Assembly: GCA_964393035.1 (NCBI GenBank)
Contig: CAYMRX010000007.1
Span: 186,001 to 250,000 of the forward strand
Source of the DNA: Tabrizicola_A sp964393035
Lineage (GTDB): Bacteria; Pseudomonadota; Alphaproteobacteria; Rhodobacterales; Rhodobacteraceae
Direction of reading: 5' to 3'
Length of the DNA: 64,000 nt
The notes under the pieces were generated by a model, which saw only the letters and a list, made by a program, of their open reading frames with translations, did not search any database and was not told the origin of the DNA. How positions within the stretch are numbered: position 1 is the first letter of the stretch; each line of letters opens with the position of its first letter. The translations under genes were made by a program, and so were the position numbers. Shown piece after piece: positions 26,617 through 35,247 of the stretch.

Positions 26617-27573
26617 CTAGCGTTTGATGCCCTGCGGCACGCCCGGCAACACGCAGAGCATCTCATACAAGAGGTTCGCCCCGATCAGCGCGGTATTGCC
26701 CGACGGATCATAGGGGGGCGACACCTCCACCAGATCGCCGCCGACAAGGTTCAGCCCCGCCGCCCCGCGCACGATCTCCAGGCCCTGCCAGATCGTCAGC
26801 CCGCCCGGCTCCACCGTGCCGGTGCCGGGCGCAAAGGCCGGGTCAAGGCTGTCGATGTCATAAGACAGATAGCAGGGCGCATCGCCGATCTTGGCGCGCA
26901 CCTCCGCCATCAGGGGTTTCAACGATTTGTGCCAGCAGTCCTCGGCTTGCACGACCGTCCAACCGTTCCTGCGGCCCCAGTCGAAATCATCCGGGCTATA
27001 GCCCGTGCCGCGCAGCCCGATCTGGAACACCTTGTCATTTTGCAGACAGCCCTCCTCCCAGGCCCGGCGGAAGGGGCAGCCATGCGCCACTTTTTCGCCG
27101 AACATGGTATCGTTGATGTCGGCATGGGCATCGACATGAATCAGCGCCACCGGACCGTGCCGCTTTTTCATGGCGCGAAGAATGGGCCATGTCAGGGTAT
27201 GATCGCCGCCAAGGGTCAGCGGAATGACGCCTTCGGCCAGCACCTCATCATTATAATCTGAAATGATATCAACGGTCTTTTTCAGATCAAAGGTGTTGAT
27301 CGGCACATCGCCAATATCGGCGACCTGCAAATGGTCAAAAGGGGCCGCGCCCGTCGCCATGTTATAGGGGCGCAGCATCCGGCTTTCATCGCGAATCTGC
27401 CGTGGCCCGAGCCGCGTGCCAGAGCGGTTCGATGTGCCGTGATCCATCGGGATGCCGACAAAGGCCACATCCAGCCCCTGCGCGCCCACTTGTGCAGGCA
27501 GCCGCATCATCGTGGCAGGCCCGCCAAAGCGCGCCATCTCATTGCCGCCCAAGGGTTGATTGAACCTGCTCAT
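26617..27573 (-). CDS. Ureohydrolase (agmatinase / guanidinobutyrase type)
   Basis: 318 residues. Members cleave guanidino compounds to urea and an amine or acid with two Mn ions. All metal ligands are visible: GGDHTLTWP, DAHADIND and SYDIDSLDP. The N-terminus (NQPLGGNEMARFGGPATMMRLP) and C-terminus (VEVSPPYDPSGNTALIGANLLYEMLCVLPG) are much closer to Pseudomonas guanidinobutyrase (GbuA) than to E. coli SpeB, so 4-guanidinobutyrate is a better guess than agmatine. The start overlaps the stop of the upstream ureohydrolase by four bases (ATGA), which indicates translational coupling. Confidence 0.9.
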   Translation of the reverse strand: MSRFNQPLGGNEMARFGGPATMMRLPAQVGAQGLDVAFVGIPMDHGTSNRSGTRLGPRQIRDESRMLRPYNMATGAAPFDHLQVADIGDVPINTFDLKKTVDIISDYNDEVLAEGVIPLTLGGDHTLTWPILRAMKKRHGPVALIHVDAHADINDTMFGEKVAHGCPFRRAWEEGCLQNDKVFQIGLRGTGYSPDDFDWGRRNGWTVVQAEDCWHKSLKPLMAEVRAKIGDAPCYLSYDIDSLDPAFAPGTGTVEPGGLTIWQGLEIVRGAAGLNLVGGDLVEVSPPYDPSGNTALIGANLLYEMLCVLPGVPQGIKR

Positions 27574-28544
27574 GCGCCTGCCTCCTGCCGTGCCAAAATA
27601 CCGATGGTGCCCGCCAGAAGCTGGGCCGCCACCAAGGCGCCCTGCCCGTCAATGTCACGGTCGGGCATGAATTCCACCATGTCAAAGGCGACGATCCGCG
27701 CCTTTGCCGCCACACCCGCGATCAGTTCGAACACCTGCCAATAGCTCAATCCCCCCGCCGTGCGGCCAATCACGGCGGGCATGATGGCCGGGTCCAGCGC
27801 GTCGACATCCAGACAGATCACCACCCGCGCCCCTTCGGGGATCAGCGACAGCGCGCGGGCGATGCCGGTTTCGGCCACCTCGCGCGCGGGAACAAAGGTC
27901 ACGCCCGCATCCAGTGCCGCCTGATAATCCCCCGGCCGGGCCGAACCGATGCCGCGTTGGCCCACCTGAATGATCCGCGCCACATGGCCCATCTCCGACG
28001 CCCGCCGCATGGTCGAGGACAGCCCCCAACGCTCCCCCCCAACCTCCTCGCGCCAGTCGATATGGGCGTCGATCTGCAAGATCGTCAGCGGCCCCTCGCC
28101 TGCCGCCGCCTCCAGCGCCTGCAACATCGGGATCGGCAGGGAATCATCGCCGCCGATCAGCACCGGCACCGCGCCAATAGCAAGGATCTGCGCCACCGCC
28201 GCGCGCAGCCGGTCGCGGTTGGCCGCCCCGTCGCGGTCGTCCAGCTTCAGATCGCCCGCATCCACCACCTGCGCGCCATGCGGCAGGACCGGCGCGCCAA
28301 GGTCGAAATTCATATGGGCGAGATTGGCCGCATAGGCGGCCCCCCCGGCGCGAATGGCGGCAGGCCCGCCCGCACAGTAAAACCCCACCGTCGGATAGGG
28401 CGTGCAGCCCGGCGCGCCAAGCACCACCACCTGCGCCGCCCGCAGATCCTCCAGCCGGGCCTCGGGCAACCCCATGAAGCCCGCCACATCCCCCGCCCCG
28501 AACATTGCGCCCAAAGCGCCACCCGCACTGCCCTTGCCTACCAT
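27570..28544 (-). CDS. Ureohydrolase family protein with altered metal ligand
   Basis: 324 residues from ATG 28544, which has a strong GGAGGGG ribosome site; an upstream frame to 28577 has none. It has the arginase/agmatinase fold, but the first Mn-ligand histidine is replaced: the usual GGDHS reads GGDDSLPIP. The other ligand blocks (QIDAHIDW, CLDVDALDP) are intact. The N-terminal region (..LRAAQVVVLGAPGCTPYPTVGFYCAGGPAAIRAG..) also differs from SpeB. It may therefore be mononuclear, use another metal or act on an unusual guanidine. It sits first in a two-gene unit with the GbuA-like enzyme, so the two may form a hetero-oligomer or serve one pathway. Both points are inference. Confidence 0.82.
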   Translation of the reverse strand: MVGKGSAGGALGAMFGAGDVAGFMGLPEARLEDLRAAQVVVLGAPGCTPYPTVGFYCAGGPAAIRAGGAAYAANLAHMNFDLGAPVLPHGAQVVDAGDLKLDDRDGAANRDRLRAAVAQILAIGAVPVLIGGDDSLPIPMLQALEAAAGEGPLTILQIDAHIDWREEVGGERWGLSSTMRRASEMGHVARIIQVGQRGIGSARPGDYQAALDAGVTFVPAREVAETGIARALSLIPEGARVVICLDVDALDPAIMPAVIGRTAGGLSYWQVFELIAGVAAKARIVAFDMVEFMPDRDIDGQGALVAAQLLAGTIGILARQEAGA

Positions 28545-28603
28545 GATCCCCTCCGCTTTGCGTCGATCATGGCCCAAGGCCCGCCAACTGCAAGCCCAGA
28601 AAC

Positions 28604-28628
28604 GAAAAAGGCACCCCGCAGGGTGCCT
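28604..28628 (-). terminator. Rho-independent terminator after acpP
   Basis: On the minus strand AGGCACCC-TGCG-GGGTGCCT is followed by TTTTTCG. The 8-bp perfect stem begins 25 nt after the acpP stop. Confidence 0.85.
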
Positions 28629-28652
28629 GTTCCGTTAACCTGCCTGCGAAAA

Positions 28653-28886
28653 TCAGGCGGCCGAGGAGATGAACTTCACCGCATCGCCGAAGGTCTGGAT
28701 GGTTTCGGCGGCGTCATCCGGGATCTCGATGCCGAATTCTTCTTCAAAAGCCATGACCAGCTCGACGTTGTCGAGGCTGTCAGCGCCCAGATCGTCGATG
28801 AACGAGGCATTCTCGGTCACCTTCTCGGCGTCGACGCCAAGATGTTCCACCACGATCTTCTTCACGCGATCGGCGATGTCGCTCAT
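28653..28886 (-). CDS. acpP: Acyl carrier protein
   Basis: 77 residues from ATG 28886 (MSDIADRVKKIVVEHLG...), with AAAGAGGAAG upstream; an in-frame upstream ATG at 28931 is not family-like. It carries growing acyl chains in fatty acid synthesis through phosphopantetheine on the Ser of the DSL motif (IDDLGADSLDNVELVMAFEEEFGIEIPDD). It is acidic throughout, as expected. It is last in the fabD-fabG-acpP line on the minus strand and followed by its own terminator. The usual next gene, fabF, is not downstream here. Confidence 0.97.
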   Translation of the reverse strand: MSDIADRVKKIVVEHLGVDAEKVTENASFIDDLGADSLDNVELVMAFEEEFGIEIPDDAAETIQTFGDAVKFISSAA

Positions 28887-29012
28887 GTTACTTCCTCTTT
28901 CACGGTTCGCGGGAAAGTTCCCGGCTGTCAAAATGTTTCCCGCCGGAATTCCGCCGGGCCGTCCCGCGCGCCTATAGCAAGGGCAAAGGCGCGTGGCAAT
29001 GGTTTTGGTGGG

Positions 29013-29750
29013 TTACAGCATATCCCCGCCGCCGTTGATGTCCAGCGTCGCGCCGGTGACATAGGCCGCCTCGACAGAGGCCAGAAACACCACCCCCGCC
29101 GCGATCTCCTCGGGCTTGCCGATGCGGCCCACCGGAACGCCGGCCAGGATCTTGCCGCGCTGCTCGTCGTTCAGCTTGTTCGTCATCGCGGTTTCCACCA
29201 GCCCCGGCGCCACACAGTTCACCGTGATGCCCCGGCTCGCCACTTCCTGCGCGAGCGACCGGCTCAGCCCTGCGACCCCCGCCTTGGCGGCGGAATAATT
29301 CACCTGACCGGGATTGCCCGCCTGCGCCACCACCGAGGTGACGTTGATGATGCGGCCCCAACGCGCCTTCATCATGCCGCGAATGGCCGCGCGGCACAGC
29401 CGGAAGGTGGAATTGAGGTTCACCTCGATCACGTTCAGCCAGTCGTCATCCGACATCCGCATCGCCAGCGCGTCACGGGTGATCCCGGCATTGTTCACCA
29501 GAATATCGACCGCCCCCATCGCCTCGGTGGCCTGCTTCACCAGTTCTTCCACCGCCGCCGCATTGCCAAGATCGCAAGGCAAGACATGCGCCCGCGCGCC
29601 CAGTTCGGCCGCCAGTGCCTGCAAGGGTTCCACCCGCGTGCCCGACAGGCCGACGGTTGCCCCCGCGGCATGCAGGGCCTTGGCCACCGCCGCCCCGATC
29701 CCGCCCGAAGCCCCCGTCACCAGCGCGCATTTGCCCGTCAAATCAAACAT
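29013..29750 (-). CDS. fabG: 3-oxoacyl-[acyl-carrier-protein] reductase
   Basis: 245 residues, the standard length. It reduces 3-oxoacyl-ACP with NADPH in the fatty acid elongation cycle. Short-chain dehydrogenase motifs are all present: TGASGGIGAAVAKAL near the N-terminus (cofactor), NNAGITRD, the catalytic Ser in INVTSVVAQAG, and YSAAKAG (Tyr-Lys). The C-terminus GATLDINGGGDML is typical of FabG. The gene sits between fabD and acpP, which supports the fatty acid assignment over other SDRs. Confidence 0.96.
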   Translation of the reverse strand: MFDLTGKCALVTGASGGIGAAVAKALHAAGATVGLSGTRVEPLQALAAELGARAHVLPCDLGNAAAVEELVKQATEAMGAVDILVNNAGITRDALAMRMSDDDWLNVIEVNLNSTFRLCRAAIRGMMKARWGRIINVTSVVAQAGNPGQVNYSAAKAGVAGLSRSLAQEVASRGITVNCVAPGLVETAMTNKLNDEQRGKILAGVPVGRIGKPEEIAAGVVFLASVEAAYVTGATLDINGGGDML

Positions 29751-29796
29751 GGATCACTCCCGTTCCCTCTGCGCCGCCCCAAGGGTCTTGCGCCTT

Positions 29797-29835
29797 TTGA
29801 AATACTCTCGGGGTCCGGGGCAGACAGCCCCGGGG
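29797..29835. repeat. REP-like repeat between fabD and fabG
   Basis: A GAAATACTCTCGGGGTCCGGGG core is followed by a CCCCGGGG arm. It has the same order of AAATAC, GGGGTCCGGGGC and hairpin as the copy at 17425-17472. It lies in the 103-base fabD-fabG gap and does not terminate the operon in any obvious way. Confidence 0.6.
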
Positions 29836-29853
29836 CCGGCCCCGAACGAAGCC

Positions 29854-30786
29854 TCAGCCTTTTGCCGCCGCCACATCTTCCGGCGTGCCGATGGCACGGG
29901 TGGTCACCTCGCCCGTGGCAATCCGCTTCACCATGCCCGACAGCGCCTTGCCCGCACCGATTTCCCAAAACTCGGTCACGCCCGCGTTTTCCATCCACTG
30001 CACACTCTCGCGCCAGCGGACCGAACCTGTCACCTGCGCCACCAACAGCGCGCGGATGCGGTCGGGTTCGGTCACCGCCTCGGCGCGGACATTGACGACG
30101 ACCGGCACTTTCGGCGCGTGGATCGCCACGGCGGCCAGCGCCTCGGACATCACGGCGGCGGCCGGTTGCATCAGCGCACAATGGAACGGTGCTGACACCG
30201 GCAAAAGCATGGCGCGCTTGGCCCCCTTGGCCTTGGCGATTTCGACGGCCCGTTCAACAGCAGCCTTGTGGCCCGAAACCACGACCTGCGCCGGGTCATT
30301 GTCATTGGCCGCTTGGCAAACCTCGCCCTGGGCGGCCTCGGCGGCCACTTCCATCGCGGCCTCGAACCCCATGCCTAAAAGGGCGGCCATCGCGCCGACA
30401 CCCACCGGAACCGCCTCTTGCATGGCGCGGCCACGGGTCCTGAGCAGCCGCGCGGTATCCGACAGATCCAAAGCCCCCGCGGCACAAAGGGCGGAATATT
30501 CGCCAAGCGAATGGCCTGCGACAAAGGCCGCATGTTCCAACCCCAAGCCCTCGGTTTCCAGCGCGCGCAGGGCGGCGATCGAGGTTGCCATCAGTGCCGG
30601 TTGCGCATTTTGCGTCAGCGTCAGCTCGGCGATGTCGCCGTTCCAGATCAGATCGGACAGCTTTTCGCCAAGGGTTGCGTCCACCTCATCAAAGACGGCC
30701 TTTGCCGCCGGATAGGCCTCGGCCAAGGCACGGCCCATGCCGATAGTCTGGGCGCCCTGCCCCGGAAAAACGAATGCGCGGCTCAT
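29854..30786 (-). CDS. fabD: Malonyl-CoA:ACP transacylase
   Basis: 310 residues, matching FabD. It loads malonyl units onto acyl carrier protein. Visible are FVFPGQGAQTIGMG at the N-terminus, the active-site Ser in AGHSLGEYSALCAAG, Arg in LRTRGRAMQ, and the catalytic His in PVSAPFHCALMQPA. It starts at ATG 30786 with AGGAGAG upstream. It heads the fabD-fabG-acpP group and is divergent from the cytochrome b561 fusion gene. Confidence 0.96.
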   Translation of the reverse strand: MSRAFVFPGQGAQTIGMGRALAEAYPAAKAVFDEVDATLGEKLSDLIWNGDIAELTLTQNAQPALMATSIAALRALETEGLGLEHAAFVAGHSLGEYSALCAAGALDLSDTARLLRTRGRAMQEAVPVGVGAMAALLGMGFEAAMEVAAEAAQGEVCQAANDNDPAQVVVSGHKAAVERAVEIAKAKGAKRAMLLPVSAPFHCALMQPAAAVMSEALAAVAIHAPKVPVVVNVRAEAVTEPDRIRALLVAQVTGSVRWRESVQWMENAGVTEFWEIGAGKALSGMVKRIATGEVTTRAIGTPEDVAAAKG

Positions 30787-30939
30787 CGCGGCTCTCCTGT
30801 TGTTCTTGTCCCCGATTACCGTGCCAAGCGCGCGCGCGCAATCATCTGGCGGCGTTTCGCACAGCCGATGTGCGGCCCGGTGCGCTGTCAGCCCCCCCTT
30901 CGCCTGTTATGCTGGACCAAACACAACCGGAGCCTGTGC

Positions 30940-32130
30940 ATGCCCGCCCATAACACCCCGAACTCATTTGGCCTTGTCACCCGCACCTTGCATTGGCTGA
31001 CCGCGCTTTTGATCCTGACCGCGATTCCCCTTGGGCTGATTGCCAATGGCATCGCCCCCACGCCCGAGACGATCGCCCAAAAGGCGCAATTGTTCTCGTT
31101 GCACAAAACCCTTGGCGTCGCCGCGTTTTTCATCGGTCTGGCGCGTGTTCTCTGGGCCCTGACGCAAAGCCACCCGGCCCCCTTGCACCCCCTGCGCCGG
31201 GTCGAGTTGACCGTGGCGCAGATCGTGCATTGGATGCTCTATCTGTCGCTTGTGATGGTGCCCCTGACCGGCTGGGTGCATCACGCCGCGCTTGACGGCT
31301 TTGCCCCGATCCTGTGGCCCTTTGGCCAAGGCCTGCCCTTTGTGCCGAAATCCGAAAGCATCGCCGCGCTGGCGGGCGGGGCGCATTGGGTGTTCACCAA
31401 GCTTCTGGCGGCCTCGGTGATCCTGCATATCGCGGGCGCGGTGAAGCACCATGTGATTGACCGCGATGCGACCTTGGCCCGCATGGCCTTTGGCACCGCC
31501 GCGCCGGAACAGCCGCTGCCGCAGGCCAAGCGCCTTGCCCCTCTCGCGCTGGCGCTGGCGTTGTATGGTGCGGGCAGCGCGCTGGCCCTGTCGATGGCGC
31601 CCGCCAGCCCTGCCGCCCCCGCCGCGGCCCCGGTGGCGGCCACCGGGGGCAACTGGCAGGTCAAGACCGGCACGCTGGAATTCACTGTGGCGCAGATGGG
31701 GGCGCCGGTCATCGGATCTTTCAGTGCTTGGACAGCCGAGATCAGCTATGATGAGGCGATCACCTCGGGCGTGGCAGGCAAGGTGGATGTCACCATTGAT
31801 CTGACCAGCCTTGCCTTGGGTTCGGTCACGGATCAGGCGAAGGGGCCAGAGTTCTTTGATGTGGCCAGCCACCCCAGCGCCCGCTTCACCGCCGATCTTG
31901 TGGCCGGTGCCACGGGGCTGACCGCCGAAGGCACGTTGGAATTGCACGGCAAGACCGTGCCCGTCACCCTGCCCTTCACGCTGGCAATCAGCGGCGACAA
32001 CGCCCGGATGGCTGGACACGCCAAACTTGACCGCCGCGATTTCGCCATCGGGGCGGGCTATGCCGATGAAGCAACCGTCGGCTTTGCCGTCGAGATCAAG
32101 GTGGCGCTGGAGGCGACGCGGCCGAACTAA
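30940..32130 (+). CDS. Cytochrome b561 - YceI fusion protein
   Basis: 396 residues from ATG 30940 (CGGAG upstream). Residues about 1-185 are a bacterial cytochrome b561 with four membrane helices and heme-type histidines (RTLHWLTALL, SLHKTLGVAAF, QIVHWMLYLSLVMVPLTGWVHHAAL, ASVILHIAGAVKHHVIDRD). An Ala/Pro linker with one more hydrophobic stretch (about 205-235) leads to a YceI lipocalin-like domain (about 237-396: ..GNWQVKTGTLEFTVAQMGAPVIGSFSAWTAEISYDE.., ..FFDVASHPSARFTADLV..). Electron transfer to a quinone-like ligand bound by the periplasmic YceI barrel is a reasonable inference. A separate YceI gene converges on it. Confidence 0.88.
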   Translation: MPAHNTPNSFGLVTRTLHWLTALLILTAIPLGLIANGIAPTPETIAQKAQLFSLHKTLGVAAFFIGLARVLWALTQSHPAPLHPLRRVELTVAQIVHWMLYLSLVMVPLTGWVHHAALDGFAPILWPFGQGLPFVPKSESIAALAGGAHWVFTKLLAASVILHIAGAVKHHVIDRDATLARMAFGTAAPEQPLPQAKRLAPLALALALYGAGSALALSMAPASPAAPAAAPVAATGGNWQVKTGTLEFTVAQMGAPVIGSFSAWTAEISYDEAITSGVAGKVDVTIDLTSLALGSVTDQAKGPEFFDVASHPSARFTADLVAGATGLTAEGTLELHGKTVPVTLPFTLAISGDNARMAGHAKLDRRDFAIGAGYADEATVGFAVEIKVALEATRPN

Positions 32131-32154
32131 GCCGCCCTGCCTTGCCAGTCCCCA

Positions 32155-32196
32155 AAAGAAAAGGCCGCGAGGGTTTCCCCCCGCGGCCTTTTCTTT
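32155..32196. terminator. Bidirectional terminator between two YceI-domain genes
   Basis: AAAGAAAAGGCCGCG and CGCGGCCTTTTCTTT form a perfect 15-bp stem around a 12-nt loop with A/T runs on both sides. It separates two convergent genes. Confidence 0.9.
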
Positions 32197-32209
32197 AAGC
32201 ATTGATGGC

Positions 32210-32788
32210 TTATTCAGCGGCCTTCTGCGCTTCGATCGAGATCTGCACCTGCACCTCGTCCGAGACATAGGGGGCGAACATGCCAAGGTTATAGTCGCTG
32301 CGGAGCAACGTGGTGGTGGCCGAAAAACCTGCCCAAGGGGTCTTGGCCATCGGATGCTCGCCCGCCTGGTTCAGAACCGCATCCAGAACCACCGATTTCG
32401 TCACATCGTTCAGGGTCAATTCGCCGGTGATCTTGGCGGTCTTTTCGCCAGTCACTTCGATACCGGTCGATTTGAAGCTGACCATCTCGTCTTCTTTGGC
32501 ATCAAAGAAATCGGGGGTCATGAAGTGGTCGAAACGCTCTTGCCAGCCGGTCAGCATGGCCTTGACCGGAAAGGACACCGTCACAGACGAGGCCGCCGGA
32601 TCGGCCTGATCGAACAGGATCTCGCCGTTGAAGCCCGAGAACATCCCGGCGGTGGTCGAGAAACCAAGGTGGTTATAGGTGAAGACGATCTGGCTGTGGC
32701 TGGGGTCCAGCGTGTATTTCTCGGCCTCGGCAAAGGCGGGGGCGGCAAGCAAGGCAGCGGTCAGGGCAAGGGGGGCAAAACGGATCAT
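32210..32788 (-). CDS. YceI family periplasmic protein
   Basis: 192 residues. The signal peptide is at 1-20 (MIRFAPLALTAALLAAPAFAEA). The mature protein is the YceI beta-barrel, which in characterised members binds polyisoprenoid-type lipids. Landmarks are YTLDPSHSQIVFTYNHLGFSTTAGMFSGFNGEILFDQADP, the FDHFMTPDFFDAKEDEMVSFKST block, and VTKSVVLDAVLNQAG. The length is standard. It faces the b561-YceI fusion tail to tail, so two YceI domains, one tethered to a cytochrome and one soluble, are encoded side by side. Confidence 0.92.
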   Translation of the reverse strand: MIRFAPLALTAALLAAPAFAEAEKYTLDPSHSQIVFTYNHLGFSTTAGMFSGFNGEILFDQADPAASSVTVSFPVKAMLTGWQERFDHFMTPDFFDAKEDEMVSFKSTGIEVTGEKTAKITGELTLNDVTKSVVLDAVLNQAGEHPMAKTPWAGFSATTTLLRSDYNLGMFAPYVSDEVQVQISIEAQKAAE

Positions 32789-33054
32789 GCGAAAACTCCA
32801 GGGATTGGCCGGACCAGCCCGGCTTGGGTCAGGACATGGCCTGCAATGGGGCCTTGGCTCAAGTCGCAGCTTTCAAACAGCTTTTGCGCATCAGCGCACA
32901 GTCACATGATCGTGGGCGGCGATCGGCGCAAAAGCCTCTAAGCGCAGATGGGCAAAACCGGCCCTAAGCGCCTGCTTATCCATAGAGGCATTGCGCGCAT
33001 GCACACAGCGACTTAGCCCCGATCCATCTCCAACAATTGACGGCAGCTTTGCTC

Positions 33055-34743
33055 ATGACCTCACTTGACACCGACCGGACAGGTCGGCGCGCAACCGGCT
33101 TTGCCCGCAGACCGCTGGGCAAAGCCTTCAGCACCTGCCGCCCCGCCCTGTCGCCCATGGTGCTGAACCTGCTGGTCGCGGGCTTTCTTCTGGTCACGGC
33201 GAATGCCACCTTCCTTGACCGCATTGCCACCTACCTGTCGGGCAGTCCCGCACTGGTGCCGGTGGCCGGCGTGCTGGCCTTTGCCGCCATCCTGTTCTGC
33301 GTCTCGGTCTTCACCCTGCCGGGTCTTGTGCGGCCGGTTCTGGCGCTGGCTCTGGTGCTGGGGGCGGTGGCCTCGCATTTTCAGGACCGGCTCGGCGTGG
33401 TGATCGACCGCGACATGCTGCAAAACGCGCTGAACACCACGGGCAATGAATCCCGCCATCTGATGACGATGGGCTTTCTGGCCCACCTGACGCTGTTCGG
33501 ACTGATCCCGGCGGCGCTGGTCTTGTGGAGCAAAGTCAAGCCGATGCGCTGGTGGCTGCGGTTGCTGCACTATCCCCTGACCATCGCGTTGGCGCTGGGG
33601 CTGTTCTTCGCGGCCATGATGGTGGATTACCGCACCTTTTCTTCGATGTTCCGTGAGCGGCGCGAGATTGCTTCCGCCGTGATCCCGGCCACCCCCATCG
33701 TGGCCGCCGTGCGGCTGGCCAAGTTGAAGCTGGTGACCGCGCGGCTGGTCGCGGAACCGATCGGGCTGGACGCCAAGAAGGGCGCGCGGATTGCCGCGGC
33801 CGGCAAGCCGACACTGACGCTGATCGTGGTGGGCGAAACCGCCCGCGCGGCGGATTGGAGCCTTGGCGGCTATGACCGGCCGACCAACCCCGAACTCGCG
33901 CGCCGTGACATCGTTTATCTGGACAAGGTGACAAGCTGCGGCACCTCGACCGCGGTCTCCATGCCCTGCATGTTTGCCCATTACGGCATGGACAACCATT
34001 CGGAAACCGCCTCAAGATCGCACCAGAACCTCTTGGATTTGCTGAAGCAAACTGACTTTGACGTTCAATGGTTCGACAACAACACCGGCAGCCTCGGCCT
34101 TGCCGCGCGCCTGCCGGAAAGCAGGTTCAAACCCGCCGACGACGCCGGGGCCTGCGCCATGGGCGAATGTATCGACATGGTGTTCCTGCCCGTGCTGGAC
34201 AGGATTTTGGCCGGCATCCGCAAGGATACGGTGATCGTCTATCACCAGATCGGCAGCCATGGCCCGGCCTATTACCTGCGCTATCCCGAAAGCTTCCGGC
34301 CCTTCCCCGATGATTGCCGCAGCGCCGATTTCGGCAAATGTACACCTGAGCAAATCACCAATGCCTATGACAATACCATCGCCTTTACCGATCAGTTTCT
34401 CGCCCGCCTGATTGACCGTCTCGGGGCCGAGGACCGATTGGCGACCTCGATGCTCTATGTCTCGGATCATGGGGAGTCGCTGGGGGAAAACGGGCTCTAT
34501 CTGCACGCTGCCCCCTATTTCATGGCGCCCGATGTGCAAACGCAGGTGCCGATGGTGCTGTGGACCTCGCCCGCCTACCGCGCCGCGATGGGTGTGGATC
34601 AGACCTGCATCAAGGCGCGGGCGGCCAGCCTTGCGGGCCGGGTCACCCATGATGCGGTGTTCCACACTGTCTTGGGCCTTGCGGATGTCACGACCAGCCT
34701 GCACAATCCCGACCTTGATCTGACCACCGGGTGCCATGGCTGA
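33055..34743 (+). CDS. eptA: Phosphoethanolamine transferase, EptA/MCR type
   Basis: 562 residues from ATG 33055; an upstream TTG at 33037 is less likely. The N-terminal half has five membrane segments (about 35-215). The periplasmic sulfatase-fold catalytic domain follows with the zinc/nucleophile blocks VVGETARAADWSLGGYDR (Glu and, at the nucleophile, a Thr in SCGTSTAVSMPCMF), QIGSHGPAYYLRYP (His) and LYVSDHGESLGENGLYLHAAPY (Asp-His). The cysteine pattern of the family is present. It transfers phosphoethanolamine from phosphatidylethanolamine to lipid A, releasing diacylglycerol. The acceptor is inferred from family. It overlaps dgkA by 8 bases. Confidence 0.92.
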   Translation: MTSLDTDRTGRRATGFARRPLGKAFSTCRPALSPMVLNLLVAGFLLVTANATFLDRIATYLSGSPALVPVAGVLAFAAILFCVSVFTLPGLVRPVLALALVLGAVASHFQDRLGVVIDRDMLQNALNTTGNESRHLMTMGFLAHLTLFGLIPAALVLWSKVKPMRWWLRLLHYPLTIALALGLFFAAMMVDYRTFSSMFRERREIASAVIPATPIVAAVRLAKLKLVTARLVAEPIGLDAKKGARIAAAGKPTLTLIVVGETARAADWSLGGYDRPTNPELARRDIVYLDKVTSCGTSTAVSMPCMFAHYGMDNHSETASRSHQNLLDLLKQTDFDVQWFDNNTGSLGLAARLPESRFKPADDAGACAMGECIDMVFLPVLDRILAGIRKDTVIVYHQIGSHGPAYYLRYPESFRPFPDDCRSADFGKCTPEQITNAYDNTIAFTDQFLARLIDRLGAEDRLATSMLYVSDHGESLGENGLYLHAAPYFMAPDVQTQVPMVLWTSPAYRAAMGVDQTCIKARAASLAGRVTHDAVFHTVLGLADVTTSLHNPDLDLTTGCHG

Positions 34744-35107
34744 ACCGACCAAACCGGCCCGCAAGGCGGGTATCGCGCATTTCTTCGCCGCCGCGGGATA
34801 TTCGGCGGCTGGGATGCGGCGGCTTTGGGGCGAATCCGCCTTTCGGCAAGAGGCACTGGGCATGGTGGTGGTGCCGGTGCTGCTCTGGGCCTTGGGTGCC
34901 AGTCTGCTGCATTATCTGGTCTTTGCGGGGCTTGCGCTCTTGGTCGTGGCGCTCGAGGCGCTGAACACCGCGCTGGAATGTATCGTGGATCACCTGACGC
35001 AGGATTGGGCCGAATTCGCCCGCGATGCCAAGGATCTCGGATCATTGGCGGTGCTTTGTGGCCTTTTGTGCCATGCCCTGCTGATTGCCCATGCGGCGCT
35101 GACCTAA
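34736..35107 (+). CDS. dgkA: Diacylglycerol kinase, DgkA type
   Basis: 123 residues, the normal size. This small trimeric inner-membrane enzyme phosphorylates diacylglycerol to phosphatidate. The diagnostic block EALNTALECIVDHLTQDWAEFARDAKDLGSLAVL (compare ELLNSAIEAVVD...KDMGSAAV in E. coli) contains the catalytic Glu and the metal-binding Glu. Three hydrophobic segments are visible. It overlaps the end of eptA by 8 bases, so it is translated with the enzyme that generates its substrate. Confidence 0.93.
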   Translation: MAEPTKPARKAGIAHFFAAAGYSAAGMRRLWGESAFRQEALGMVVVPVLLWALGASLLHYLVFAGLALLVVALEALNTALECIVDHLTQDWAEFARDAKDLGSLAVLCGLLCHALLIAHAALT

Positions 35108-35111
35108 AGGC

Positions 35112-35139
35112 TTGCAGCGCGCCTTGATTTCTGTATAAG
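35112..35139 (+). promoter_or_regulatory. Promoter of the rpsF-rpsR-rplI operon
   Basis: TTGCAG (35112-35117), 16-base spacer, TATAAG (35134-35139). A leader of about 100 nt follows before rpsF and contains the pairing arms CCGCC/GGCGG. Leaders of this operon can bind S6:S18, but I cannot confirm the motif. Confidence 0.5.
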
Positions 35140-35247
35140 GCCCCATCTTTCCGCAATTTCCACCGAACCGGCGCAGCCTCTCGTGGACGGGCGGCGGAAA
35201 GAGATGCCCGGCCTATGAAGTGCGCCTGAGAAAGAACTGGAGTGCAC

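Noticed and set aside
26617..28650. Guanidine riboswitch before the ureohydrolase pair
   Set aside because: The short upstream region holds only the acpP terminator and a ribosome site, with no recognisable guanidine aptamer.
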